Positions 55,701 to 63,690 of a stretch of 64,000 nt of DNA are shown here, in pieces. Each line of letters opens with the position of its first letter. Positions within the stretch are counted from its first letter, which is position 1. Both the position numbers and the translations under genes were made by a program. The notes beneath the pieces are model-generated. The model worked only from the letters and a program-made list of their open reading frames with translations. It searched no databases and was not told where the DNA came from. This stretch comes from Hexactinellida sp. DTS-2022. Its lineage: Eukaryota; Porifera; Hexactinellida. The stretch is taken from positions 4,030,001 through 4,094,000 of the forward strand of contig JAPNXP010000008.1 in the NCBI GenBank assembly GCA_028753945.1, written 5' to 3'.

Positions 55701-57424
55701 CTGTCAGACTTACTAGCCAACTTGCTGTCAGACTTACTAGCCAACTTGCTATCAGACTTGCTGTCAGACTTACTAGCCAACTTGCTATCAGACTTGCTGT
55801 CAGACTTACTAGCCAACTTGCTATCAGACTTGCTGTCAGACTTACTAGCCAACTTGCTATCAGACTTACTGTCAGACTTACTAGCCAACTTGCTGTCAGA
55901 CTTACTAGCCAACTTGCTATCAGACTTACTAGCCAACTTGCTATCAGACTTACTAGCCAACTTGCTATCAGACTTGCTGTCAGACTTACTAGCCAACTTG
56001 CTATCAGACTTGCTGTCAGACTTACTAGCCAACTTGCTATCAGACTTGCTGTCAGACTTACTAGCCAACTTGCTATCAGACTTGCTGTCAGACTTGCTAT
56101 CAGACTTGCTGTCAGACTTACTAGCCAACTTGCTATCATACTTGCTGTCAGACTTACTAGCCAACTTGCTATCAGACTTGCTGTTAGATCTACTCCCCCT
56201 ACTGTCGCATTTATAACTAGATCTTCGACTAGAACTGCCACAAGAACCACAAGAACTGGATCTTCGGTATTGGTGCGATCTACTGTAATATGAACTATTT
56301 GAGCTATCATAAGGGCTGCTAGAGAAAATACTAGAATAATCACTATATCTAGTAGATGTGATTCTGGCAGAATTGATTTGGGATTGAATTTCAAGTGTAT
56401 TTGGAGAAATACTGCGCGGGTTACTTTGAACGGAATTTTCTGATTGAATATCTGGTTTTACTTGAGGTATATTGCAAATAATACTGCAAGAACTTATTGG
56501 TGAAATTGTGGACAACTTCACTTCAGATTTAGTTATAGATTTCATTTCAGAGGATTTCTCTGATATACTGCAAGATTTATAACTTTCTGGTAGACTACTA
56601 CTATCAAGAGATTGTACGATTTTAGTGTCAGAGACGTTAGGACTTATCTTGAGTGGAGTAACACTGTTACTGTCTGACCGGTCTAAACTGAATGAAGAGA
56701 TGCATTCATATATGTCACTATCTAGCGTTGTGTGTGTAGGCAAATCAGGGGGATGTAGTTTGATATTGCTTGGAGATATATCTTTAATCGTTTCTTGAAT
56801 TAGTTGGGATGTATGGGAGGATAATACTAGAGATTGAGTAGGAACTGATACCTTCAAGGAAAGAGATGTAATTGTCTGTGGATCCGCATTACAACTTTGT
56901 TCCTCGTCTGTGGATTGTGAAGAGTTTACGTTTATAATTTCTTTGTTATTCGAGTTGGACACATGTTCTAGTGACGGGGTTGCTTCATTTTGTGATTCAA
57001 AATAATCTAGAACAGCGCAGAAACGATTTAAGGGAGGAGAAGGAGGGATTTCAGTGTCAAAAGACTCATCAAACGCACAAAAGTTGAGAAGCAAAGGAGG
57101 TGCAATATCACTTACTGTATCTTCTAGAGTGAACGAATCTTGTATCGCGAATTCTTCTTCATTGTATTCATCGTATTCATCTAGTGAGAAAGTAAACTGA
57201 TTATGCACCACTGTGGGTTTATTTGAGTGAGGAGAGTTGTTGGTTATTTCTGAAAAGCACGGTGTAATAGAGGGATTGGAGTGGTTAGCTGGGTTGGAAT
57301 TACATTGCGTTAAGTGTATGTTGATGTCAGCCAGGTAGAAATACTGGAAACAGAAGGGACAACCTTCTTCCATTATGGGACTGTTAATCCCCGTGAGAAT
57401 GGGAATAAACCCAGGGTATGACAT
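52736..57424 (-). CDS. Giant zinc-finger protein with KSDS/KLAS repeat and RS domain
   Basis: Intronless, 1562 residues. An N-terminal finger (CPFCFQYFYLADINIHLTQC) is followed by a Ser/Thr-rich linker, then residues about 410-860 made of KSDS and KLAS tetrapeptides, a KSNSKLDNKSSS transition, and an Arg-Ser domain (about 970-1180; SRSRSRS, SPKRSPKR, YDIFRSRSRS repeats). The C-terminus has CMLCKHQ...H, CIFCEKVM...H, CPICNNK...H...H and CPVCPNAV...H...C fingers. RS domains bind splicing factors and are SR-kinase substrates, so a nuclear-speckle or splicing role is plausible but unproven. The repeat has no stops in either orientation across more than 1 kb, giving large false frames on both strands. 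Confidence 0.85.
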   Translation of the reverse strand: MSYPGFIPILTGINSPIMEEGCPFCFQYFYLADINIHLTQCNSNPANHSNPSITPCFSEITNNSPHSNKPTVVHNQFTFSLDEYDEYNEEEFAIQDSFTLEDTVSDIAPPLLLNFCAFDESFDTEIPPSPPLNRFCAVLDYFESQNEATPSLEHVSNSNNKEIINVNSSQSTDEEQSCNADPQTITSLSLKVSVPTQSLVLSSHTSQLIQETIKDISPSNIKLHPPDLPTHTTLDSDIYECISSFSLDRSDSNSVTPLKISPNVSDTKIVQSLDSSSLPESYKSCSISEKSSEMKSITKSEVKLSTISPISSCSIICNIPQVKPDIQSENSVQSNPRSISPNTLEIQSQINSARITSTRYSDYSSIFSSSPYDSSNSSYYSRSHQYRRSSSCGSCGSSSRRSSYKCDSRGSRSNSKSDSKLASKSDSKYDSKLASKSDSKSDSKSDSKSDSKLASKSDSKSDSKLASKSDSKSDSKLASKSDSKSDSKLASKSDSKLASKSDSKLASKSDSKLASKSDSKSDSKLASKSDSKSDSKLASKSDSKSDSKLASKSDSKSDSKLASKSDSKLASKSDSKSDSKLASKSDSKSDSKLASKSDSKSDSKLASKSDSKYDSKLASKSDSKSDSKLASKSDSKLASKSDSKLASKSDSKSDSKLASRSNSKSDSKLASKSDSKSDSKLASRSNSKSDSKLASKSDSKSDSKLASKSDSKLASKSDSKLASKSDSKLASKSDSKSDSKLASKSDSKSDSKLASKSDSKSDSKLASKSDSKLASKSDSKLASKSDSKLASKSDSKSDSKLASKSDSKLASKSDSKLASKSDSKSDSKLASKSDSKLASKSDSKLASKSDSKSDSNSNSKLDSDSNKLDSKLSSRWDNKWSSKLESKWSGELESKWISKLDNKSNSKLDNKSNSKWDNKSSSKWDNKSSSKLDGKSSSKLDSKSSSKWDNKSNKLASKLSSKSDIESNNNSNSKSDNKSDSRSRGKSYIKPRSKSPKRSYSRSRSRSPHRSRSRSYDIFRSRSRSKSRSRPYDIFRSRSRSRPYSRSPKRSPKRSPKRSPKRSPKRSLSRSRSRPYDIFRSRSRSRPYSRSPKRSPKRSPKRSPKRSHSRSRSRPYSRSRSRSPKRFHSRSRSTSNNRSHSRSYDRSHIRSYNISHSSFYNRSYNRYLSYSKSRSDSRSYDSLVSSPDRPSSSNRQSSVKSKEVVYQSELYYSYKESDKSVRESSYSKLKRKISPSPERSTLGKDSRYDSMRIYKRVKKDLNKSTATSSHIPNIYPTFSQTTLPGFPSICNNLWSDKQNVKSYLNQPTSTSTPALPRFDNTNSTLQLARQKVPNNTEPHISESPKMYNLHQSSLPKLAPKSTNNDPKISSEINNVIFNTKNAPNYSNPKQLEDTNEKCTTETNVDTIQPSHPSPNTKNLFIFGDNTSYLGFPFISPKSKEFICMLCKHQSTTTCYGRHVMNHIKVICIFCEKVMNIYVLLPHLFMEHSFPEEELTKCPICNNKKKNVISSYSRLFRHILTLHYRLECPVCPNAVGLFNFENHVDKCVAKIVKRNLSIINLDN
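54855..56190. repeat. 12/24-bp coding repeat array (KSDS-KLAS)
   Basis: Near-perfect alternation of 12-bp units, on the plus strand TTGCTATCAGAC or TTGCTGTCAGAC with TTACTAGCCAAC. Higher-order units of 24 and 36 bp show that the array grew by unequal exchange. It covers about 1.3 kb and all six frames stay largely open. Confidence 0.95.
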
Positions 57425-57712
57425 CTGTATAATTCTAAACTGAACTATTCGATAAACACAAAAATAATTTAAAAGTATGTAAGAATGAGTACGAGTGGAG
57501 ACAAGAAAACAAAAACCTCAAATTTACACAACTCAATTAATATTATGAATAAATATATCAATAATTGTCCCATAATTGGAGCGAAACGATTCCTCAATAA
57601 ATCTTACAAATCATCCTCAACATTTGTATATAATATAGAGTGTTCATTTAATTGATAAGCTCAAGTAATATAATGATATAAAAGGGAAACAAGCCGATTA
57701 TAACTAGCCGTT

Positions 57713-59098
57713 TCAAATCTCATCATCACTTGATATGACGAGAGTATCAACAAGCGAATTTTCAAACGATTCCTCATCACTAAAATCGATTTCAATTACA
57801 TCTTTTGAAGGGTTAGGCAGTTTATCAAGTCTCCTTGTTTCATTCTCAATTTTATTTTGAATAATCTTAAGATAATCGCAATGAGCCTCAATAATATCAA
57901 TTATATTGCTCAGCTGTTCTCTCTTATCAGCCAAACTTCGATCTAAGATTCTATCTTCTAACTGCTTTGCAGTGTCCTGTAGTTGTGTAGTCTTCTTATC
58001 GTCGTCATTAACAGTATCAGATTTTCCTAACCGAAAGGCGTCATCTAAACTTATTATTCTTGGAAGTAGGACGGCCTCAACAGGTTCCAGGAGCCCATCT
58101 CCCCGTAGACCCAGGCCTTGACCAGACACGTAACCCATTTTGTTCATTAGTTTCGTTCCAATACCTCTGGTATGCTTCTCCCAATACCCTACATCGTTTT
58201 TCACAGCGGGGAATAAAGGTTTTAGTCTTTTTGATGGTACCATATATGGATCAGCTGGTTCTTTACTATAATTAATGGGAATATGATTGACACAGTTAAC
58301 TTGTGTTGGATGAAAATATTTTGGCTTGTTCAATCTTTTCCTACTCCTAGTCAGCTTAGCTGAAATATTTGTCGATACTTTGACTCTTTTAGGAAAAATG
58401 TCCTTTGCATGCTGACTAGCGTGATATCTGAAATCAGAGAATTGTATATATTGAGCACAAGCAGGGATCGGACACTTGATGGGTTCAATGTGTAATTTTA
58501 GGTGTCGACACATTCCAGGTATTTTGATTAAGCATATGGGACATTGAGTGATGTATTCATAGTATGTGTGGTTATTGATATGTTGGTCTATATCCGGCAT
58601 CCGGCAGGAAACGTAACACAATGGGCAAAATATGTTAATATGAGTTTTGAAGTGTGAAAAGAATTTGCTTTCAAATCCAAACTCTTTGTTGTGAGAAAGA
58701 AATTTACCGCATACTTGGCAGGGAAAGGATTTATAATTGTAATCGTTCTTTGTTTGTATCGAAGATCTTCGATAATTCGGCGTTGTAAAAGGAGCCCCAT
58801 TAGTATAATGTATAGGAGAGGGATCGCTAGAATCTACGTTAACAATAGTAGATAGAGGTTGGTGCATTGGCCCAATAAAATCAGGTGCAGTAGTCAGGTT
58901 GTCTGCTGATAAATTCAGAATCGAGTCGAGTGCGGAATAATCTATTCCATCTAAGAAATCAGATTGAAATTCGATGGAATTAGGTTTGGAACTGTTTGTT
59001 GGCTCAGAAATAATATCATCAGACACCAGCGGTTGAAATATTCGATCATGAGATAATTCCAAGGTAGGAATGGGATAACTTTCTGCTGCGGAACTCAT
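57713..59098 (-). CDS. Zinc-finger and ZGPAT-like G-patch protein
   Basis: Intronless, 461 residues. Residues about 118-230 hold CxxC...H fingers (CQVCGKFL, CPLCYVSC, CPICLIKIPG, CPIPACAQYI). At about 300-350 there is a G-patch, YWEKHTRGIGTKLMNKMGYV then SGQGLGLRGDG and LEPVEAVLLPRIISLDD, closely like the G-patch of ZGPAT, a nuclear repressor and splicing-linked protein. A predicted coiled coil follows (about 378-440), as in ZGPAT. The ZGPAT CCCH finger and Tudor domain are replaced by the fingers typical of this cluster. The tail has SUMO-interacting-motif-like sequences (VIEIDFSDEES, LVISSDDEI). It is probably nuclear and may stimulate a DEAH helicase through its G-patch. Confidence 0.85.
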   Translation of the reverse strand: MSSAAESYPIPTLELSHDRIFQPLVSDDIISEPTNSSKPNSIEFQSDFLDGIDYSALDSILNLSADNLTTAPDFIGPMHQPLSTIVNVDSSDPSPIHYTNGAPFTTPNYRRSSIQTKNDYNYKSFPCQVCGKFLSHNKEFGFESKFFSHFKTHINIFCPLCYVSCRMPDIDQHINNHTYYEYITQCPICLIKIPGMCRHLKLHIEPIKCPIPACAQYIQFSDFRYHASQHAKDIFPKRVKVSTNISAKLTRSRKRLNKPKYFHPTQVNCVNHIPINYSKEPADPYMVPSKRLKPLFPAVKNDVGYWEKHTRGIGTKLMNKMGYVSGQGLGLRGDGLLEPVEAVLLPRIISLDDAFRLGKSDTVNDDDKKTTQLQDTAKQLEDRILDRSLADKREQLSNIIDIIEAHCDYLKIIQNKIENETRRLDKLPNPSKDVIEIDFSDEESFENSLVDTLVISSDDEI

Positions 59099-59580
59099 AT
59101 TAGAAATCGAAGGACAATTGTAATCTAACAGCTGTAACTTATTATAAATTATTATGATATACTACCTCCAAAGAGATTAATTAAAGGGTAGGTAATTAAA
59201 GGGTAGAGCATTACTAAACACATTACAGAAACAGAACAAATAAATTGGATATGAAACAGGGTGTTGGAATTTTACATTGTTTTTCCAGCTACGCGGCCTG
59301 GAAGTGTTCGTGAGCAACCAGTTTGATACCCTGGTTTAGATATTAGAAAGCATTTTAATAAATTAATTTAAATTTATTAATTGAAGTCTAAATATAAAAC
59401 AAATAAGAAGCTAAGCTGTTTATGGGGCAATCTCACCAAATAGTGTCTGTAAAATGTTTGTGAAAATAAGATTATTTTAATCACAGACTCTTCAGTACCA
59501 ACGTTACAAAATTAATTTAAGGAATAATTTGGAATTCAATTTTAATTACTCTTATCCGAGACAACCAATTGATAGGTATC
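59099..59580. other. Short intergenic spacer between zinc-finger genes
   Basis: About 480 bp of AT-rich DNA between two same-strand zinc-finger genes. No exon or clear repeat was seen. Confidence 0.5.
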
Positions 59581-61146
59581 CTAGTTTAATTTCAATCCAA
59601 CAAGGTCTGGTAGATTTACAACCTGTAGATTAGAATTAGATGCTATTATTACACAGGATTGCAAATGGGAACGGATTTGATCGAGATTATCAGTTTCCAG
59701 GGAATGACAGAAGGGACAGGAGAACTTAGAGGCTGGGAGAGGGGCGCTGCTGGATGGTTGTTGTGCTGGATTGTTATGTGTAGAAAGATTGTCTTTAGCT
59801 GTGTCTTTCGCAGGAGTAATACTAAGCTCGTTATGAATAACTGTACACAGTAAGCCATGGAAGGTGAATTCACTCTTTGACATTACTGTTTCACAAATTG
59901 GACAGAGGTGTGAGTGCTCGGCGCGGACATGTTCTCCGAAATGTGATTTGGGAAAATTCCTATAACAAACAGGACAAGTATACTTTGTTCTGCTAGAAGC
60001 CATTAAAGAAAGACAGCTGCTAATGTGAGGTGCAAACTCGGCTACTTTCTCTATTAACAAAGAACAGCACGGACATTGGTAAATAGCATGGGAAAGGAAG
60101 TGTGAAGATAATTGTGTCTTCTTGCACTGTTTCTTACAAACGAGACAATTAATATTGTTGCCCAGAAGAACATTTTTCTGTTTCCCAGTTAGTTTAGGGA
60201 TATCCCACTTCAAGCATTGAGTGGGATGAGTTCTTATAGTGAAGCATGGGATAGTGTTATGGCAGCCATCGCACTTTATAAGTTTAGAGCAGTGGGAGTG
60301 ATGGATATGACGAACGAGTGGCATAGGTGCGTTGTCTATTCGTGTACATTTCGGGCACTGTAGGGGATTGGGTTGATTAGTTAAACAGACCGCGAGGTGA
60401 GACTCAAATTCAGATTCATTTAAGTTGCTTGTTTGACACATGGGACATTGGTGTTGGATGTGAGTATTCATGTGAGGTTTGAATTCTGATTTATCGGTTA
60501 ATACTACTGCACACAAACTGCATTTAATTCCGTTCTGTATATCAGTAGGCGAGTTAACTTTATGAGAACTATTTGGAGTTTTGGGAGTAGAACACCCAGA
60601 ATGAGGATTAGTTTTTAATCCATATTCGGAGATACACTGTTCACAGTGCTTACCTAGATGTGGTTCTAAGCTTTTGAATGCAATAGATTGAGAACAATTC
60701 GGAAGAGGACACTTAAAGACAGAAATGTGTTCTTTGAAGTGTTTGTTTTGTTTTTTAACTGTGTCTAGCTGCACATTGCATATGGGGCATACAGTTGTAG
60801 CATTATGTGATTTTCTACATTTTTCTATATGTGAAATGAAACCGTCCAAAGTTACATTAATGGAGCACAATACACAACAAATTTTAGTGTGTATCTTCAT
60901 ATGCTCAATGTACCTCTTCCTTTTCTTAGGTATAGGAATGAAACAAATAGGACAGTTAAAGTTCTGCTGTACAGTAGGCTCACTAGGAATAGAAATGCTC
61001 TCAGATTTCTCAGAAATTGAATCGTTGACAGTTGTACCAGCATGTCGAGAAGCGAGGTGATACTCCATAACGTTTGGATGCATGAAAACATGGCACATTT
61101 GACATTCTACTATAGAATTGCTTGTACCATCTAGAAAGCTTGCCAT
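59581..61146 (-). CDS. Multi-zinc-finger protein
   Basis: Intronless, 521 residues consisting of about a dozen consecutive CxxC...H...H/C fingers: CQMCHVFM, CPICFIPIPKKRKRYIEHMK, CVLCSINV, CPICNVQL, CPLPNCSQSI, CSLCAVVL, CPMCQTSN, CPKCTRID, CDGCHNTI, CLVCKKQC, CPCCSLLI, CPVCYRNF, CPICETVM and CPFCHSLE. CxxC-...-H and CxxC-...-C types alternate. The C-terminus, NLPDLVGLKLN, resembles the tail of the protein at 48981 (INTGDLVGYSLNIR). No named orthologue was recognised. Nucleic-acid binding is likely. Confidence 0.82.
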   Translation of the reverse strand: MASFLDGTSNSIVECQMCHVFMHPNVMEYHLASRHAGTTVNDSISEKSESISIPSEPTVQQNFNCPICFIPIPKKRKRYIEHMKIHTKICCVLCSINVTLDGFISHIEKCRKSHNATTVCPICNVQLDTVKKQNKHFKEHISVFKCPLPNCSQSIAFKSLEPHLGKHCEQCISEYGLKTNPHSGCSTPKTPNSSHKVNSPTDIQNGIKCSLCAVVLTDKSEFKPHMNTHIQHQCPMCQTSNLNESEFESHLAVCLTNQPNPLQCPKCTRIDNAPMPLVRHIHHSHCSKLIKCDGCHNTIPCFTIRTHPTQCLKWDIPKLTGKQKNVLLGNNINCLVCKKQCKKTQLSSHFLSHAIYQCPCCSLLIEKVAEFAPHISSCLSLMASSRTKYTCPVCYRNFPKSHFGEHVRAEHSHLCPICETVMSKSEFTFHGLLCTVIHNELSITPAKDTAKDNLSTHNNPAQQPSSSAPLPASKFSCPFCHSLETDNLDQIRSHLQSCVIIASNSNLQVVNLPDLVGLKLN

Positions 61147-61636
61147 TTGAAATTCAGGAGAATTATATGAAATGGTTTCTAATTGTCTACCTACTTAGAA
61201 CTATTGCATAAATTAATTGTACTTAGTTTATAAATGTAACATGAGCTGAGTAATTAGTTGTGCAACTACAAAAGTCAGTTGAACAAATAATTTAATTGTG
61301 ACCATGTCTTAAAGTTTAGTCAACACTCATTAGGATATGTACCACTTGTTTAATCAGAAATTATATTCACTTATGCACAGGTTTCTGATCTTATTATCTC
61401 CTCAGCGATACCATAAAACGAGACTTTTCAATCATTTCGGAAGAAACGAGTAACTTAGTAAGGTCTCTGTTTACATAAAGAATGTTGATGGAATCCAATT
61501 GTACCCAATAAGAAGCACTAAATAACAACATATGTTAGTTATTGCCCCGAAATTCAGTAGAAATATATTTACGTAGTCGATCTAGAAAGAAGGAATCCGG
61601 AATAGTATAGTAGGTGCAAAGAGTATGAGCGAGAAA
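61147..61636. other. Divergent intergenic region
   Basis: About 490 bp between the minus-strand zinc-finger gene and the plus-strand membrane-protein gene. Both promoters should lie here, and no further gene was seen. Confidence 0.5.
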
Positions 61637-61639
61637 TAA

Positions 61640-61647
61640 TATAAAAG
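61640..61647 (+). promoter_or_regulatory. TATA box of the four-TM protein gene
   Basis: TATAAAAG lies 47 bp upstream of the ATG at 61687, the spacing expected for a short leader. Few other genes in the window have as clean a TATA box, suggesting regulated expression. Confidence 0.55.
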
Positions 61648-61686
61648 GACAAACGAAATCAGGCGTGTTGTAAAGCGGTTGAATAA

Positions 61687-62196
61687 ATGGTATCCCAGAA
61701 AGCACTCATTGTGATGGGCTGTGTCTCCATTACACTAAACCTATTGAGTACAATATTCATTCTGTTCACGGGCACGACAGGAACAGATATATTATCGGGA
61801 ATAGCTGTGTATAATTCAATGGGTGTCCAGGTGCCCGGTGAGCTGAATTTTCTAGGAGCAGAGATTATCATCACGATAATTACTTACTCGCTACTGATTA
61901 TATTTGCAGTTATGGGATCTATTTTCGCTATGCTCGATACAAAATTCTACAAAATTGCTTTTGGATTATTACTCACATCTCAGATATTGAATGTGATTAC
62001 AGTCTTGTTTAACATAATAGCAATAGGAATATTCCACATAGAACAGGCGAAAGAAACCTTCGATCTACAGAAACTATATGTTCTGAACATAATGATTGTG
62101 CTGTACCTCACGATAGTGCTGGTATACGAGGTTGTGTTCATGATCGTGTTAAGACGCAGCACAAAACGAAACAATTATGTGGAGAGTAACCACTGA
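61687..62196 (+). CDS. Small four-transmembrane protein
   Basis: Intronless, 169 residues. Four hydrophobic helices lie at about residues 6-28 (ALIVMGCVSITLNLLSTIFI), 57-81, 88-113 and 130-153, with short loops and a basic-hydrophilic tail (RRSTKRNNYVESNH). The layout resembles MARVEL, claudin or CD20-like proteins, but no signature motif (for example the claudin W-GLW-C-C) is present, so the family is open. It sits inside the zinc-finger cluster with opposite orientation to its neighbours. Confidence 0.75.
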   Translation: MVSQKALIVMGCVSITLNLLSTIFILFTGTTGTDILSGIAVYNSMGVQVPGELNFLGAEIIITIITYSLLIIFAVMGSIFAMLDTKFYKIAFGLLLTSQILNVITVLFNIIAIGIFHIEQAKETFDLQKLYVLNIMIVLYLTIVLVYEVVFMIVLRRSTKRNNYVESNH

Positions 62197-62502
62197 TTTG
62201 TCTACGTATATAATCTACTAAGAACTTGTATATTTCGCATTGTTGAATTCTTATCTCAAAAATATATTCGTGTGAATTCATAATGTAAATTTCAAAGCTA
62301 TAGTAATTCATTCCATTTACAATATTCTAGTACAAGTAACAAAATATTCTTCGTTACTACATAACTAGTTTAGCTTAACTTTGGACTGTATCTGTTGAGA
62401 CATTGTCTGATGAGATACAACGATTATAGCATTTGTCAAGTATATGCATTATGCAATGTAAGATTTATTTTTCGCATATTAATATCTGCATATCTTTTAA
62501 AT
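62197..62502. other. Convergent intergenic region
   Basis: About 300 bp of AT-rich DNA between the stops of the four-TM gene and the last zinc-finger gene. No gene was seen. Confidence 0.5.
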
Positions 62503-63690
62503 TCAGTCATTTTCGTTAAAGAGAGAAGTTAACTCAGGATCTGAGTTTGAGTTCGGTGAAATCGATCTCATAGGACGAACCGGTTTAATATCACAAGAGG
62601 AATATTTGGATACTTTTGGCTTAACTTCTGAAAATGTGGCGCGTTTGGAAGGACCGGGTGGATTAAGCGGAGGAAACTCTTTCTCCGAAAACGAGATAGC
62701 TGCAGGAGTGGCAGTAGAAACTGGCCTGGAGTTATTTGCTGTGAGATCACTTTTCATTAAACCTCTCTGTATTTCGTAATGAGATGGCACTGGCGTATAG
62801 TCTGAGTGTTGAACAGGTTCATGTGTTGAATCCGATTTTGAGGTCTCACATAACTTAGAAGATTCCTGACAGGCTATTATATGCTTTGCTATAGCCCCAC
62901 ACTTGAATTTCTGCTTGCAAGAAGGACAAGAAATCATCAAAGAAGTGTGCACGTTGTGTATATGGTCAGTTGTCTTTGCTAACAGCTTAGAACAAATCGG
63001 GCAACGATCTTCACTTTTTCGCTTCTGTAAGCATTTGGTAATGTGGTCGCTAAAGTTGGCCTCTGTAATGTCTCTACCAGAACAGACAGGACACGTGTGC
63101 TTAATGTGAACCCTCTCAACGTGCTTCTGAAGCAAGCCCTCTTTTGAGAATACAGATGCACAGAATAAACATTTGTACTGAACTTGTTTGTTATCTGTTG
63201 TCTGTACTTTCTGTACACTGGGTCTGGGAGCTGTAGGTTTTGTAGTGGGAACAGATGATTCAATGCGCTTAGTGTAGGTTCTAATACAACCCTTTATGTG
63301 CCCGGCAAAAGAGTCAGGAGTGAAAGGCTTCCCACACCCAGGGATAGAACAGGTCAGCAGAGGCATATGCTTAGCTTTCATGTGTCGCATGGTGCAATCA
63401 GCAGCGCCACAAACCCAACAGACGAACTGGTGAGGCGAGAAAATATCCATACAGTCGATAAGATGAAGCCCAAGGTAGTTGAGAGGAAAGTCAATTTTGC
63501 ATTTAGGGCAACAGAAGGAAGCGTGGAGTTTTATGTGACAGTCACGGTAAAATTGAGGCATTGTTTTCAGACAGATAGGACAGTGCCACTTTGTTTTGAA
63601 AGGATCGATTGTTGTTTGAGCAACAACTGGTTTTAATTTAGGAGTGAAGGGATTCAAATTGGGCTGTAATGGGGTCAGATAATCAGCCAT
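62503..63690 (-). CDS. Multi-zinc-finger protein
   Basis: Intronless, 395 residues. Fingers run from about residue 35 to 275: CPICLKTM, CPKCKIDF, CWVCGAAD, CSIPGCGKPF, CLFCASVF (with H...H ending), CPVCSGRD, CPICSKLL and CPSCKQKF. The remaining third is Ser/Pro/Lys-rich with the short motif SEKEFPPLNPPG. Finger spacing and the CxxxxC type (CSIPGCGKPF versus CPLPNCSQSI and CPIPACAQYI in neighbours) link it to the genes at 57713 and 59581. It is probably nuclear. No named orthologue was recognised. Confidence 0.82.
   Translation of the reverse strand: MADYLTPLQPNLNPFTPKLKPVVAQTTIDPFKTKWHCPICLKTMPQFYRDCHIKLHASFCCPKCKIDFPLNYLGLHLIDCMDIFSPHQFVCWVCGAADCTMRHMKAKHMPLLTCSIPGCGKPFTPDSFAGHIKGCIRTYTKRIESSVPTTKPTAPRPSVQKVQTTDNKQVQYKCLFCASVFSKEGLLQKHVERVHIKHTCPVCSGRDITEANFSDHITKCLQKRKSEDRCPICSKLLAKTTDHIHNVHTSLMISCPSCKQKFKCGAIAKHIIACQESSKLCETSKSDSTHEPVQHSDYTPVPSHYEIQRGLMKSDLTANNSRPVSTATPAAISFSEKEFPPLNPPGPSKRATFSEVKPKVSKYSSCDIKPVRPMRSISPNSNSDPELTSLFNEND

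Noticed and set aside
53957..56293. 778-codon plus-strand frame rich in RLTSQLAI repeats
   Set aside because: It is antisense to the KSDS/KLAS repeat of the real minus-strand gene. It has no non-repeat domain, and the fingers and RS domain are on the minus strand.
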